Part shown: piece by piece, positions 36,895-45,369 of the stretch | Layout: each line of letters begins with the position of its first letter | Numbering within the stretch: the stretch's first letter is position 1 | Assembly: GCF_013205025.1 (NCBI RefSeq) | Contig: NZ_JABMLE010000001.1 | Location: forward strand, 186,001 to 250,000 | Source of the DNA: Rathayibacter sp. VKM Ac-2857 | GTDB lineage: Bacteria > Actinomycetota > Actinomycetes > Actinomycetales > Microbacteriaceae | Direction: 5' to 3' | DNA length: 64,000 bases | The notes under the pieces: model-generated | The model's input: the letters and a program-made list of their open reading frames with translations, nothing else | Databases searched by the model: none | What the model was told of the DNA's origin: nothing | Program-made: the position numbers and the translations under genes

Positions 36895-37218
36895 CTACTC
36901 GTCGAGGGCGAGCTCCTTCGGGAGCTCGAACTCCTTGCGGGAGAGCTCCTCGACGTTGACGTCCTTGAAGGTGAGGACGCGGACGGACTTGACGAAGCGG
37001 TCGGAGCGGTAGACGTCCCAGACCCACACGTCGCGCATGGTCAGCTCGAAGTAGAAGTCGTGCTCGGTGTCGCGGCGGACCAGCTCGACCTCGTTGGCGA
37101 GGTAGAAGCGCCGCTCGGTCTCGACGACGTACGAGAACTGCGAGACGACGTCGCGGTACTCCCGGTACAGTGCCAGCTCGACCTCGCGGTCGTAGTCCTC
37201 GAACTCGTCGTCATCCAT
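36895..37218 (-). CDS. DUF2469 family protein
   Basis: 107 aa, acidic, soluble. Strongly conserved in actinobacteria next to rnhB; start MDDDEFEDYDREVELALYRE and central SQFSYVVETERRFYLANEV are typical. Function unknown. A TAGAAT -10 box (complement 37228-37233) stands nine bases upstream of the ATG with GGGAGA between, so the leader is only a few bases long. Confidence 0.92.
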   Translation of the reverse strand: MDDDEFEDYDREVELALYREYRDVVSQFSYVVETERRFYLANEVELVRRDTEHDFYFELTMRDVWVWDVYRSDRFVKSVRVLTFKDVNVEELSRKEFELPKELALDE

Positions 37219-37227
37219 CGTCTCCCG

Positions 37228-37233
37228 ATTCTA
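37228..37233 (-). promoter_or_regulatory. -10 box of the DUF2469 gene
   Basis: TAGAAT on the minus strand; the predicted transcript begins two or three bases before the ATG at 37218. Confidence 0.45.
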
Positions 37234-37261
37234 CGCGACACGACCCTCCGCCGGGACCGCC

Positions 37262-37942
37262 CTACGCAGAGACGGCGTCCGCTCCCGCCTCGCGCGAGCG
37301 CGACAGCCACGTCACCCGGTGCAGCGGCGACGGCCCGACGCGGTCGAGCCCCGCCCAGTGCGCGGCGCTGCCGTAGCCCTTGTTGCTGTCCCAGGCGTAG
37401 TCCGCGAAGTCGTCGTGGTGGCGCACCATCTGGCCGTCACGGCCGACCTTCGCCAGCACCGACGCGGCCGAGACGGAGGCGCAGTCGCGGTCGGCCTTGA
37501 TCCGGGTGACGATCGTCAGCTCGGCCGCCCACGGGCCGAGCGCGGGCGTCAGCCAGTCGTGCTTGCCGTCCAGCAGCACGACGGCGCGGGACAGCTCCAC
37601 GCCCTGGTCGACGAGGCGCTCGATGCCGCGCGAGGCCGCACGGCCGAGGCCCGCGATGATCCCGGTGTCGTCGATCTCGTCGGCGGACGACTCGCCGATC
37701 GCCCAGCCGGACACCCACTTCACCACGCCGGGCAGCAGCGCCTCGCGACGCGCCGGGGCGAGCATCTTCGAGTCGCGCAGGCCCTCCGGGAAGCGGCCGC
37801 AGCGCGAGCCGATCGCGACGACGCCGACCGAGACCGGGCCCGCGATCGCCCCGCGGCCGACCTCGTCGCAGCCGATGACGCTCTCGTAGCCCTGGCGGAA
37901 GAGCCGGCGCTCCTCGCGGAGGTCCGGGTCGGCGACGACCAC
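37262..37942 (-). CDS. rnhB: Ribonuclease HII
   Basis: 226 aa. Removes ribonucleotides and RNA primers from DNA. Acidic site residues in IGCDEVGRGAIAGP (Asp26, Glu27), VVLLDGKHD and KADRDCASVSAASVLAK; SNKGYGSAAH is the usual C-terminal element. GTG directly follows the lepB stop with no gap, so lepB-rnhB is one operon. Confidence 0.97.
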   Translation of the reverse strand: MVVADPDLREERRLFRQGYESVIGCDEVGRGAIAGPVSVGVVAIGSRCGRFPEGLRDSKMLAPARREALLPGVVKWVSGWAIGESSADEIDDTGIIAGLGRAASRGIERLVDQGVELSRAVVLLDGKHDWLTPALGPWAAELTIVTRIKADRDCASVSAASVLAKVGRDGQMVRHHDDFADYAWDSNKGYGSAAHWAGLDRVGPSPLHRVTWLSRSREAGADAVSA

Positions 37943-38758
37943 CTAGCGCCCGCCCGCGCTGGTCCGGTCGTCCCCCGACTGCTCGTCGGACGCCTCGGTG
38001 TCGACGCCGCGGAAGACCGACGGGTAGTCGTCCAGCCAGGCCCACTGCTGCACCGGCCAGGTGACCAGGATCGCGCGGCCGACGACGTTGTCGATCGGCA
38101 CGAAGCCGTTGCCCGGCTTGTCGGTGTTGTAGCGGGAGTCGGCGGAGTTGTAGCGGTTGTCGCCCATCACCCAGAGCGAGCCCTCGGGCACGACTACGTC
38201 GAAGGGGGTCGCCGAGACGGCCTGGACGCCGTCGGGGAGCTTCACGTACGGCTCCGAGATCGGGTTGCCGTTGATCTCGATCTGACCGAGCGGCGTGCAG
38301 CACGTGACGTGGTCGCCGGGCAGGCCGATGACGCGCTTGATCAGGTGGTCGTTGCTGTCGGGCGCGGTGAGGCCGACGAGCGCGAGGGCGGAGTCGATCG
38401 CGGCCTGGAAGGCGGGCACTTCGGGCTCGGTGGTCGGCGAGAGCCAGCCGCCCGGATCGCGGAAGACGACCACGTCGCCGCGGGAGATCGGGACGACGCC
38501 GGGGACCAGCTCGTTGACGAGGATGCGGTCGTTCTCGACCAGCGTCTGCTCCATCGACGACGACGGGATGTAGAACGAGCGGATGAGGAACGTCTTGACC
38601 AGGAAGGACACCAGGACGGCGACGACGACGATGATCAGCACGTCGCGGAGGAAGAGGAGCACGCCGCGGCGGCGGCGGCGCGGCCGCTGGTCGTCCGGTC
38701 CGGCGGAGTGGCGGGCGCCGTCCTGCGGGAGCGTCACCGGGGCCGTGCTGTCTGTCAT
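37943..38758 (-). CDS. lepB: Signal peptidase I
   Basis: 271 aa type I leader peptidase, anchored by one membrane helix (VLIIVVVAVLVSFLVKTFL, about 40-58). Catalytic Ser68 in IPSSSMEQTL and Lys141 in DHLIKRVIGLPGD; box E GDNRYNSADSR near residue 200. It cleaves signal peptides of exported proteins such as the M91-like protease and transglycosylase found here. ATG start; upstream region 38759-38869 holds no clear -35 but a CACAGT hexamer about 15 bases upstream of the ATG. Confidence 0.96.
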   Translation of the reverse strand: MTDSTAPVTLPQDGARHSAGPDDQRPRRRRRGVLLFLRDVLIIVVVAVLVSFLVKTFLIRSFYIPSSSMEQTLVENDRILVNELVPGVVPISRGDVVVFRDPGGWLSPTTEPEVPAFQAAIDSALALVGLTAPDSNDHLIKRVIGLPGDHVTCCTPLGQIEINGNPISEPYVKLPDGVQAVSATPFDVVVPEGSLWVMGDNRYNSADSRYNTDKPGNGFVPIDNVVGRAILVTWPVQQWAWLDDYPSVFRGVDTEASDEQSGDDRTSAGGR

Positions 38759-38869
38759 CGCGTGCCGTGGCCCCTACTGTGGTTCACCCGTGGCGGCGGT
38801 CCGCCGGGGTCTGTGCGTCTCGAGGCCGGACGTGCCCCCGGGCGGGGTCGAGCGGCCCCGGAAAAGGGT

Positions 38870-38904
38870 CGGACCCCGGTCCATCATAGATGGGCCGGGG
38901 TCCG
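38870..38904 (-). terminator. Terminator of rplS
   Basis: Perfect stem CGGACCCCGGTCC/GGGCCGGGGTCCG (G-C rich, 12-13 bp) with ATCATAGAT loop, about 22 bp after the rplS stop. Confidence 0.8.
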
Positions 38905-38926
38905 GGAATCGCTGTGCGGACGCCGC

Positions 38927-39274
38927 TCAGGAGTCGCGCTTCTCCTTGATCTTCGCCTTCTTGCCGCGGAGGTTGCGGAGGTAGTAGAGCTTCGCGCGAC
39001 GCACGTCACCGCGGGTGACGACCTCGATGTGGTCGATCACCGGGGAGTGGACCGGGAAGGTGCGCTCGACGCCGACCTGGAAGCTGACCTTGCGGACCGT
39101 GAAGGTCTCGCGGACGCCCTCGTTCGAGCGGCCGATGACGACGCCCTGGAAGATCTGGATGCGCGAGCGGGTGCCCTCGACGATGTTGACGTGCACCTTG
39201 ACGGTGTCGCCGGCGCGGAACTCGGGGATGTCGGTGCGGAGTGACGCCGCATCGAGTGAGTCGAGGATGTGCAT
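38927..39274 (-). CDS. rplS: 50S ribosomal protein L19
   Basis: 115 aa, usual size. [29 protein letters not shown] and [17 protein letters not shown] are diagnostic. ATG with a GGAGAGCG ribosome site. Normally follows trmD; here it is separated from trmD by about 3.8 kb of map, MerR and other genes, and it has its own strong promoter and terminator. Confidence 0.98.
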   Translation of the reverse strand: MHILDSLDAASLRTDIPEFRAGDTVKVHVNIVEGTRSRIQIFQGVVIGRSNEGVRETFTVRKVSFQVGVERTFPVHSPVIDHIEVVTRGDVRRAKLYYLRNLRGKKAKIKEKRDS

Positions 39275-39390
39275 GCTGTATCGCTCTCCGTGCCCGCCAC
39301 AGGTCGAACACCGTTTCGTTGATGGAAGTCGGTCGTGCCCACGTCGTCGCGGCTCCCCTGTGGCAGAGCCTGCGCGAGGCACAAGCGCTC

Positions 39391-39420
39391 ATTCTGCCAT
39401 GGCGCCGGAGCGTGCGTCAA
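39391..39420 (-). promoter_or_regulatory. Promoter of rplS
   Basis: -35 TTGACG (complement 39415-39420), 18-nt spacer, -10 CAGAAT (complement 39391-39396). This is the closest match to a housekeeping sigma promoter in the window. The leader would be about 110 nt. Confidence 0.7.
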
Positions 39421-39464
39421 AGCGACGGGCCCGCGGGGTGGCGGACGAGGCCCCCATTCCGCAG

Positions 39465-39498
39465 AAGTTGCGGTAGTCGACGTCGACTACCGCAACTT
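39465..39498. repeat. Palindromic repeat family C, copy 1: perfect 34-bp palindrome
   Basis: AAGTTGCGGTAGTCGAC followed at once by its exact reverse complement, without a loop. Preceded by GCAG and followed by T. Confidence 0.85.
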
Positions 39499-39547
39499 TC
39501 AAGGACTCGACGCCGGGACCGACCCGCGGGGTCTCGCCAGTACGCAG

Positions 39548-39581
39548 AAGTTGCGGTAGTCGGGCGCGAGTACCGCAACTT
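39548..39581. repeat. Palindromic repeat family C, copy 2
   Basis: Same outer arms AAGTTGCGGTA/TACCGCAACTT with centre GTCGGGCGCGAG, preceded by GCAG, 83 bp from copy 1. Confidence 0.85.
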
Positions 39582-39631
39582 TTGGGGGATCGGCGGAGGA
39601 GCCGGAGGCGCGGCGGGACCGGCGCGTCGCC

Positions 39632-40123
39632 TCAGAGGACGATCGTCTGGCCGTCCTGGGGGCGCTCCGGGTCGAAGCGCTCGTCCGTCACGGGCTGCGG
39701 CTGCGGGCCGCCCTGGGCCTGCACCTCGGCGGCCGCGGCGAAGGCGAGGAGCGTCGCCCGCGCATCCGTGAAGAAGCGCCAGACGGAGTGGCCGAACGCG
39801 ACGACGCCGAGCAGGATCGAGAGCAGGCCGAGCGCCCACGCTCCCGGGGGGAAGAAGCCGAACGCGATCAGCGAGGCGTGCCAGGCCCCGAGCGCGGCGA
39901 CGTCGCCCCAGGCGGGGGCCCTCGTCGGCCGCACGGTCACTCGAAACGCCACGACGCTCGCGACGACGGCCAGAGCGACCGCCAGAATAGGGAGGGCGAT
40001 GACCAGGCCGAGCACGGTCCAGCCGCTCGATCCTCCGAAGAGTCCGTACCCCAGGAGGATCCAGAGCGGCAGGACGACCGCCGCCGGGTACAGCCAGGAA
40101 CCGAAAGCCCGTCTCGTGCGCAT
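39632..40123 (-). CDS. Hypothetical membrane protein, 163 aa
   Basis: Four hydrophobic helices in residues 10-125 (LYPAAVVLPLWILLGYGLF, VLGLVIALPILAVALAVVAS and two more) and a hydrophilic Pro/Gln-rich tail. No family recognised. ATG 40123 is six bases from a TACCGT -10 box, so leaderless. Divergent from map. Confidence 0.75.
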   Translation of the reverse strand: MRTRRAFGSWLYPAAVVLPLWILLGYGLFGGSSGWTVLGLVIALPILAVALAVVASVVAFRVTVRPTRAPAWGDVAALGAWHASLIAFGFFPPGAWALGLLSILLGVVAFGHSVWRFFTDARATLLAFAAAAEVQAQGGPQPQPVTDERFDPERPQDGQTIVL

Positions 40124-40129
40124 GCACCG

Positions 40130-40135
40130 ACGGTA
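40130..40135 (-). promoter_or_regulatory. -10 box of the 39632-40123 gene (leaderless)
   Basis: TACCGT on the minus strand, six bases from ATG 40123. Confidence 0.45.
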
Positions 40136-40181
40136 CCCACGAGCGCTGAAGATCACCTCAGCGAGCACCGAGAGGATCAGC

Positions 40182-40949
40182 ATGATCGAGCTGCGCACAC
40201 CCGCCGAGATCGAGGAGATGCGCCCGGCCGGCCGCTTCGTCGCCGAGGTGCTGAAGGCGACGTCCGCCGCGGCCGCCGTGGGCGTCAACCTGCTCGAGCT
40301 CGACCGCCTCGCGCACGACATGATCCGCTCCGCGGGCGCCGAGTCCTGCTACATCGACTACCACCCCTCGTTCGGCGCCAGCCCCTTCGGCAAGGTGATC
40401 TGCACGTCGGTGAACGACGCCGTGCTGCACGGCCTCCCCTTCGACTACCGGCTGCGCGACGGCGACCTGCTGACACTCGACTTCGCCGCCTCCGTCGACG
40501 GCTGGGTCGCCGACTCCGCGATCACCGTCGCCGTCGGCACCCCGCGACCGGAGGACCTGAAGCTGGTCGACACCACGACCCGCGCGCTCGAGGCGGGCAT
40601 CGCCGCCGCACAGCCCGGCAAGAAGATCGGCGACATCTCCGCCGCCATCGCCGCGGTCGCCCGTGCCGAGGGGCTCAGCATCAACACCGACTTCGGCGGC
40701 CACGGCGTCGGCCGCACCATGCACGGCGACCCGCACATCGCGAACGACGGCCGCGCCGGCCGCGGCTACCCGCTGCGCCCGGGCCTCGTCGTCGCGATCG
40801 AGCCGTGGTTCCTGCAGAGCACCGACGAGATCTACACCGACAAGGACGGCTGGACCCTCCGCAGCCGTGACGGCTCGCGCGGCGCGCACATGGAGCACAC
40901 GATCGCGATCACCCAGACGGGCAACATCGTCCTCTCCGCGCGGGACTGA
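40182..40949 (+). CDS. map: Type I methionine aminopeptidase
   Basis: 255 aa; removes the initiator Met from nascent proteins. All five metal ligands are present: Asp100 (LTLDFA), Asp111 (VADSAIT), His174 (GGHGVG), Glu207 (IEPWF) and Glu239 (EHTI), plus His83 (LHGLP). No N-terminal zinc-finger or SH3 extension. ATG 40182 with GAGAGGA upstream. Many actinobacteria carry two map genes, one in the ribosomal S10/spc region; this one stands alone here. Confidence 0.96.
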   Translation: MIELRTPAEIEEMRPAGRFVAEVLKATSAAAAVGVNLLELDRLAHDMIRSAGAESCYIDYHPSFGASPFGKVICTSVNDAVLHGLPFDYRLRDGDLLTLDFAASVDGWVADSAITVAVGTPRPEDLKLVDTTTRALEAGIAAAQPGKKIGDISAAIAAVARAEGLSINTDFGGHGVGRTMHGDPHIANDGRAGRGYPLRPGLVVAIEPWFLQSTDEIYTDKDGWTLRSRDGSRGAHMEHTIAITQTGNIVLSARD

Positions 40950-40997
40950 CCTCCCTCCGCGCCTGACCGCGACCCGGGACGTTCTTGGACTGATCGC

Positions 40998-41034
40998 TGG
41001 ACAGCAACAGTATCCGATAGCGATACTATCCGCA
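40998..41034 (+). promoter_or_regulatory. Promoter and likely auto-operator of the MerR operon
   Basis: -35 TGGACA (40998-41003), 18-nt spacer, -10 GATACT (41022-41027), six bases to the ATG at 41034. An inverted repeat AGTATC(N7)GATACT at 41009-41027 fills the spacer and -10, the place where MerR-type regulators bind. Confidence 0.6.
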
Positions 41035-41705
41035 TGCGAGTCTCGGAGTTCAGCCGCCTCAGCGGTGTCAGCCTGCCCACGATCAAGTACTACATCCGCG
41101 AGGGTCTGCTGCCACCGGGCAGGGCGTGCGGGCCGCAGCGCTCCGACTACGGCGATGAGCACCTCGCCCGGCTCCGCCTGCTCCGCGCGCTGATCGAGAG
41201 CGGCGGAGTCGGCATCGCGGGAGCGAAGCGGATCACGGCCGTGCTGGACGAGGGCGCTCCCCCGGCGGTTGCGTTCGAGGTGGCGCAGGACGTCGTCTCC
41301 GCGAACGTCGACTCCGAGGCCGTCGCCTCGGACGAGGCACTCGAGCGGGTGCGGTCGGTGGTCGGCGACGACTACTGCGAGCACCCGGCGGTGCGGACGG
41401 CGGCCCGAGCCCTCGACGCCCTCGAGCTCTCCGGGGGCGGGATGACGCCGTCCTGGCTCGCCGCCTACGCCCGGGCGGCGGCGATCGTCGCCAGCGCGGA
41501 CCTGGACGAGCTCGAGGCCCGCAGCAGCGTGAGCGAGCAGACGTCGATCGCGGCGGTGGGCACGGCCCTCGGCGACGTCGTGCTGCAGTCGATGCGCCGG
41601 GTCGCCCAGGCCCGCGAGACGCAGCGGAGGTTCGGGGACCGACAGGGGGCGGCGTCCGCCTCCGAGCACGTCGCGGCGCGAGAGATCGCCGAGGTGGCGC
41701 GATGA
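41034..41705 (+). CDS. MerR family transcriptional regulator
   Basis: 223 aa. N-terminal winged helix-turn-helix (MRVSEFSRLSGVSLPTIKYY, IREGLLPPGR) and a recognition wing, then a helical effector domain of ~150 residues without Cys clusters, so not a metal sensor of the classic kind. Probably leaderless from the promoter described just upstream, and likely to control its own operon through the AGTATC/GATACT palindrome. The stop overlaps the next start (ATGA). Confidence 0.9.
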   Translation: MRVSEFSRLSGVSLPTIKYYIREGLLPPGRACGPQRSDYGDEHLARLRLLRALIESGGVGIAGAKRITAVLDEGAPPAVAFEVAQDVVSANVDSEAVASDEALERVRSVVGDDYCEHPAVRTAARALDALELSGGGMTPSWLAAYARAAAIVASADLDELEARSSVSEQTSIAAVGTALGDVVLQSMRRVAQARETQRRFGDRQGAASASEHVAAREIAEVAR

Positions 41706-42661
41706 CCGCCACGATCCAGCGTCCGGAGCGTGCCGCAGCGGCCCCCGCCCGCCCGCACCGCCCGCTCCTCGTCCTCGCCGCGGCGATGGCCGTCGGCGTC
41801 CTGGCCTGCCTCGTGCTCCTGCTCGTCGACCCGCGCGAGCTCGGCGGGCAGCCGCTCTGGGCCAAGCCGCTGAAGTTCTGCCTCTCCATCGCCGTCTACG
41901 CGCTGACCCTCGCCTGGCTGATCGGCCTCGTCCCCGAGCGCCGCCGGCGACTCGCGCGCATCCTCGGCAGCGTCGCTGTCGCGGGTCTGGCGATCGAGAT
42001 GGTCGTCATCGGCGGCGCCGCGGCGGTGGGCGTCACGAGCCACTTCAACGTCGCGACGCCGCTGCACTCGGCGCTGTGGGCGGCGATGGCGGTCTCGATC
42101 GTCGTCGTCTGGCTGGTCACCCTGGTGCTCGCGGCGCTCCTGGCGCGGGTGCCGCTCGGCGACCCTTCGCTCACCCTCGCGGTCCGGGCCGGCCTCGTGA
42201 TCGGACTCGTCGGGATGGCGCTCGCCTTCCTGATGACCGGACCGACCGCCTCGCAGCTCTCGGAGTACCAGGGAGTCGTCGGTGCGCACGCGGTCGGCGT
42301 GGATGACGGTGGCGCGGGACTGCCGCTGCTCGGCTGGAGCACCACGGGCGGCGATCTGCGGATCCCGCACTTCCTCGGGATGCACGCGCTGCAGGGGCTG
42401 CCGCTGCCGGCCTTCGCGCTCGCGCGGCTGGCGACGCGGGTGCGGCTGCTCGGCGACGCGACCCTCCGATTCCGGCTCGTCGCGCTCGCGGCACTCGCCT
42501 GGGCCGCCGTCGTCGCGCTGACCTGCTGGCAGGCGATGCGCGGGCAGTCGATCGTGGCTCCGGATGCGCTCACCCTCGCCGTCGGCGGCGCGGTCGTGCT
42601 CGCCCTCGCGGTCGCGGGAGTGGTGGCGGTCCTCCGCGCCTCCGTCGAGGTCGCGCGATGA
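41702..42661 (+). CDS. Membrane protein of the MerR operon, 319 aa
   Basis: About eight hydrophobic helices. Conserved-looking loops are QPLWAKPLKFCLSIAVYALT (helix 2), SHFNVATPLHSALWAAMA and GGDLRIPHFLGMHALQGLPL with several His. I know no named function; similar proteins occur beside MerR regulators and DUF2834 proteins in actinobacteria. Overlaps its neighbours on both sides by four bases, so all three are co-translated. Confidence 0.8.
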   Translation: MTATIQRPERAAAAPARPHRPLLVLAAAMAVGVLACLVLLLVDPRELGGQPLWAKPLKFCLSIAVYALTLAWLIGLVPERRRRLARILGSVAVAGLAIEMVVIGGAAAVGVTSHFNVATPLHSALWAAMAVSIVVVWLVTLVLAALLARVPLGDPSLTLAVRAGLVIGLVGMALAFLMTGPTASQLSEYQGVVGAHAVGVDDGGAGLPLLGWSTTGGDLRIPHFLGMHALQGLPLPAFALARLATRVRLLGDATLRFRLVALAALAWAAVVALTCWQAMRGQSIVAPDALTLAVGGAVVLALAVAGVVAVLRASVEVAR

Positions 42662-43002
42662 GCCGGCTGCGCCGCGGCTGGACGCCGCCCGCCGTGATCT
42701 ACCTGGTGCTCGCCGTCGCCGGCCTCGTCGGCACCTGGACCTACAACGTCCGGGCGGTGCTGGAGAGCGTCGACTTCCTCGGTGACCTGTCGAGCGGCGG
42801 TCCGGCGATCTCGTCGATCACGACGGATCTGCTGGTGGTGGCGATCGCTGCGGTCGCCTTCATGGTGGTCGAGGGGCGCCGTGTCGGCATGAAGCGGGTC
42901 TGGATCCTCGTCCTGCTCGCACCGCTGGTCGCCCTGGCCTTCGCCTTCCCGCTCTTCCTCGCCCTCCGCGAACGCCACCTGACTCTGGCCCGCGAGCCCT
43001 GA
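42658..43002 (+). CDS. DUF2834 membrane protein
   Basis: 114 aa with three helices: VIYLVLAVAGLVGTWTYNV, a central one (TTDLLVVAIAAVAFMVVEG) and a final one ending FPLFLALRER. The WTYN and FMVVEGRRVGMK stretches are typical of DUF2834. Function unknown. Last gene of the MerR operon; family B palindromes follow. Confidence 0.85.
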   Translation: MSRLRRGWTPPAVIYLVLAVAGLVGTWTYNVRAVLESVDFLGDLSSGGPAISSITTDLLVVAIAAVAFMVVEGRRVGMKRVWILVLLAPLVALAFAFPLFLALRERHLTLAREP

Positions 43003-43008
43003 TCCCCG

Positions 43009-43071
43009 CCGCGAGATGCCACGTATGAGCGCGACACGCCGCAGAAAGCGTGCACAAGTGGCATCTCGCGA
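43009..43071 (-). repeat. Palindromic repeat family B, copy 1
   Basis: CGCGAGATGCCAC ... GTGGCATCTCGCG arms around a GCGACACGCC core. Lies after the DUF2834 stop and before the trmD 3' end, so it may end both convergent transcripts. Confidence 0.85.
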
Positions 43072-43090
43072 GGTCGGGCCAGGCGTGCAG

Positions 43091-43153
43091 TCGCGAGATG
43101 CCACTGGGGGACCCGACACGCCGAGGGAGGCGTACGCACGTGGCATCTCGCGG
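43091..43153 (-). repeat. Palindromic repeat family B, copy 2
   Basis: Same arms, core CCGACACGCC, 20 bp beyond copy 1 in the same orientation. Confidence 0.85.
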
Positions 43154-43160
43154 AGGTGGG

Positions 43161-43844
43161 TCAGGGCAGGAGCTCCGGGCGGACGCGGCGGGTGCGCTCG
43201 ACGCTCTGCTCGTGGCGCCAGGCGGCGATCGCTCCGTGGTTGCCGCTGAGCAGCACCGGGGGGACGTCGAGGCCGCGCCAGGAGGCCGGCTTGGTGTAGC
43301 TCGGGTACTCGAGCAGTCCGTCCGAGTGGCTCTCCTCGACGAGGCTCGCGGGGTTGCCGACGACGCCGGGCACGAGGCGGCCGACGGCCTCGATCATCGC
43401 CATCACGGCGACCTCTCCCCCGTTGAGGACGTAGTCGCCGAGGCTGATCATCCGCACGCGGGCGCGCTCGGCGGTGTGGTCGACGACGCGCTGGTCGATG
43501 CCCTCGTAACGGCCGCAGCCGAAGACGAGGGACGACTCCTGCGCGAGCTCGCGCGCGGTGGCCTGGGTGAAGACCTCGCCGGCGGGCGAGGGGAAGATCA
43601 CCACGGGGTCCGCGGCGGAGTCGAGGATCGTGTCGAACGCCTCGCCCCACGGCTCGGGCCGCATCACCATGCCGGCGCCGCCGCCGTAGGGCGTGTCGTC
43701 GACGGTGCGGTGCCGGTCGTGGGTGAAGGAGCGGAGGTCGTGCACGCCGAGCTCGATCAGCCCGCTCTGGCGCGCGCGCCCGAGCAGGCTGATGTCGAGG
43801 ACGCCGAAGAACTCCGGGAAGATCGTGACGATGTCGATCCTCAC
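43161..43844 (-). CDS. trmD: tRNA (guanine-N1)-methyltransferase
   Basis: 227 aa SPOUT methyltransferase making m1G37 in tRNA, needed to prevent frameshifting. Deep trefoil-knot signature [22 protein letters not shown]; also [17 protein letters not shown] and [16 protein letters not shown] overlaps the rimM stop (GTGA). Last gene of rpsP-khpA-rimM-trmD. Confidence 0.97.
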   Translation of the reverse strand: MRIDIVTIFPEFFGVLDISLLGRARQSGLIELGVHDLRSFTHDRHRTVDDTPYGGGAGMVMRPEPWGEAFDTILDSAADPVVIFPSPAGEVFTQATARELAQESSLVFGCGRYEGIDQRVVDHTAERARVRMISLGDYVLNGGEVAVMAMIEAVGRLVPGVVGNPASLVEESHSDGLLEYPSYTKPASWRGLDVPPVLLSGNHGAIAAWRHEQSVERTRRVRPELLP

Positions 43845-44575
43845 GACCGCGGCTCCTCCTGGGAGTCCGGGGTCGCGGGAGCGGCGGAGTCGTCGGACGC
43901 GTCAGCGGACCCGGCATCGACCGACTCGGCATCGGCGGACTCGTCCTCCTCCTCGACCGGAGCGGCCGCGGCCAGCTCGGGATCGGAGAGGTCGATGCCG
44001 CTGAGGTCCACCTCGGCGGGCTCCTCCTCGGGAGCCTCCTCGAAGAGGCCGATCGGCGGCGTGACGGTGACGACGCCGGCGACCGGATCGACGGACGGGA
44101 CGATCGCGTTCACGAACGGGACCATCACCTCGCCCGACGGCGTGCCGACGATCAGGAGGTCCTGCGCGGGGAAGTGGTCGACGCGGCGGACCGTGCCCAC
44201 CTCGCGGCCGTCGCGGACGACCGACATGCCGACCAGCTGGTAGTCGTACCAGGAGTCGTCGTCGCCGGGCTCGGTCTGCACCTCCTCGTCGATCCAGAGG
44301 ATCGCCTTGAGGAGGGTCTCGGCGGCGTCGCGGTCGGCGATGCCCTTGAAGAACGCGACGGGGTGGCTGTTGTACCAGCGCAGCTCGACGAGCTCGAGCT
44401 TCTTGCCGTGCCACTCGGAGGTGCGGGGCACCTGGAGCGTGAAGGAGGCGCCGGGGGTGAAGCGCTTGTCGGGCTCGTCGGTGTAGAGCTCGAGCTTGAT
44501 CGCGCCCTTGAGCCCGTGGGCCTTGGTGAGTCGGGCGACGCGGAGCTGCGTCGTGCCCGCTGCGGGGGCCGCCAC
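43841..44575 (-). CDS. rimM: Ribosome maturation factor RimM, with acidic tail
   Basis: 244 aa against ~175 usually. Residues 1-170: RimM N-domain ([20 protein letters not shown]) and PRC barrel ([32 protein letters not shown]). The remainder is an Asp/Glu/Ala/Ser tail of ~65 residues. RimM binds S19 and helps 30S assembly. GTG starts one base after the khpA stop. Confidence 0.96.
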   Translation of the reverse strand: MAAPAAGTTQLRVARLTKAHGLKGAIKLELYTDEPDKRFTPGASFTLQVPRTSEWHGKKLELVELRWYNSHPVAFFKGIADRDAAETLLKAILWIDEEVQTEPGDDDSWYDYQLVGMSVVRDGREVGTVRRVDHFPAQDLLIVGTPSGEVMVPFVNAIVPSVDPVAGVVTVTPPIGLFEEAPEEEPAEVDLSGIDLSDPELAAAAPVEEEDESADAESVDAGSADASDDSAAPATPDSQEEPRS

Positions 44576-44576
44576 C

Positions 44577-44813
44577 CTACTTGTCGGTGTCGACGACGTC
44601 GACGCGCACGCGTCGCCCGTCGGCGAGGGCAGCGACGAGAGTGCGGACGGCCTTGGCGGTGCGACCGGAACGTCCGATCACGCGGCCGAGGTCCTCGGGG
44701 TGCACGCGCACCTCGAGGACCTCTCCGCGCGGGGAGCTCGTAGCCACGACCTGGACCTCATCGGGGTTCTCGACGATCCCCTTGACGAGGTGTTCGACGG
44801 CGGGAGCGAGCAC
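44577..44813 (-). CDS. khpA: KH-domain RNA-binding protein KhpA
   Basis: 78 aa, single KH fold with the RNA-binding GRSGRTAKA loop (GxxG). Widely conserved between rpsP and rimM. In Gram-positives KhpA pairs with KhpB and influences cell elongation and mRNA. GTG start, three bases after the rpsP stop. Confidence 0.95.
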   Translation of the reverse strand: MLAPAVEHLVKGIVENPDEVQVVATSSPRGEVLEVRVHPEDLGRVIGRSGRTAKAVRTLVAALADGRRVRVDVVDTDK

Positions 44814-44816
44814 GGA

Positions 44817-45230
44817 CTACGCCTCGGTGGAGGCTTCGTCGGCGGCGGGCGCCTCGGGCGCGGTGGCCTTGGCGGGAGCCTCGGACTTCGGCTTGAGGAC
44901 CGGCTTCTTCTTCGCGTCGACGACGAACGGAGCCTTGGGCTCCTTCACCTGGACGGTGCTGACGGCGTCGGCGTCGCCCTTGAAGCGGCCCCAGTCGCCG
45001 GTCAGCTTGAGGATCGCGGCGACCTGCTCGGTCGGCTGCGCGCCGACTCCGAGCCAGTACTGCGCGCGCTCCGAGTCGACCTTGATGAACGAGGGCTGCT
45101 CGGTCGGGTGGTACTGACCGATCTCCTCGATCACGCGGCCGTCGCGCTTGGTGCGCGAGTCGGCGACGACGATGCGGTAGTAGGGCGCTCGGATCTTGCC
45201 GAGGCGCTTCAGACGAATCTTGACAGCCAC
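44817..45230 (-). CDS. rpsP: 30S ribosomal protein S16
   Basis: 137 aa. [20 protein letters not shown] and [29 protein letters not shown] are diagnostic. The last ~50 residues are a Lys/Ala/Glu/Pro tail beyond the usual ~85. GTG 45230 with AGGAGA six bases upstream. First gene of its operon. Confidence 0.98.
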   Translation of the reverse strand: MAVKIRLKRLGKIRAPYYRIVVADSRTKRDGRVIEEIGQYHPTEQPSFIKVDSERAQYWLGVGAQPTEQVAAILKLTGDWGRFKGDADAVSTVQVKEPKAPFVVDAKKKPVLKPKSEAPAKATAPEAPAADEASTEA

Positions 45231-45369
45231 AATTCTCCTGTGTGGTCGTTGACCGTGAGGTCGATGATGGATGAACTGAGCCGTGAGCGTGGGGGCACAC
45301 CCGGCCGGAAGCTCGAGGGGGTTTCTTCGGCGGTGAGTAGAGGGTCGACCGCCTCGGACCCGACGGATC

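Larger units (their letters stand above)
39275..39631. other. 357-bp intergenic region upstream of rplS
   Basis: Contains the rplS promoter and a ~110-nt leader, and two palindromic repeats of family C. No open frame with protein-like composition. Confidence 0.75.
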
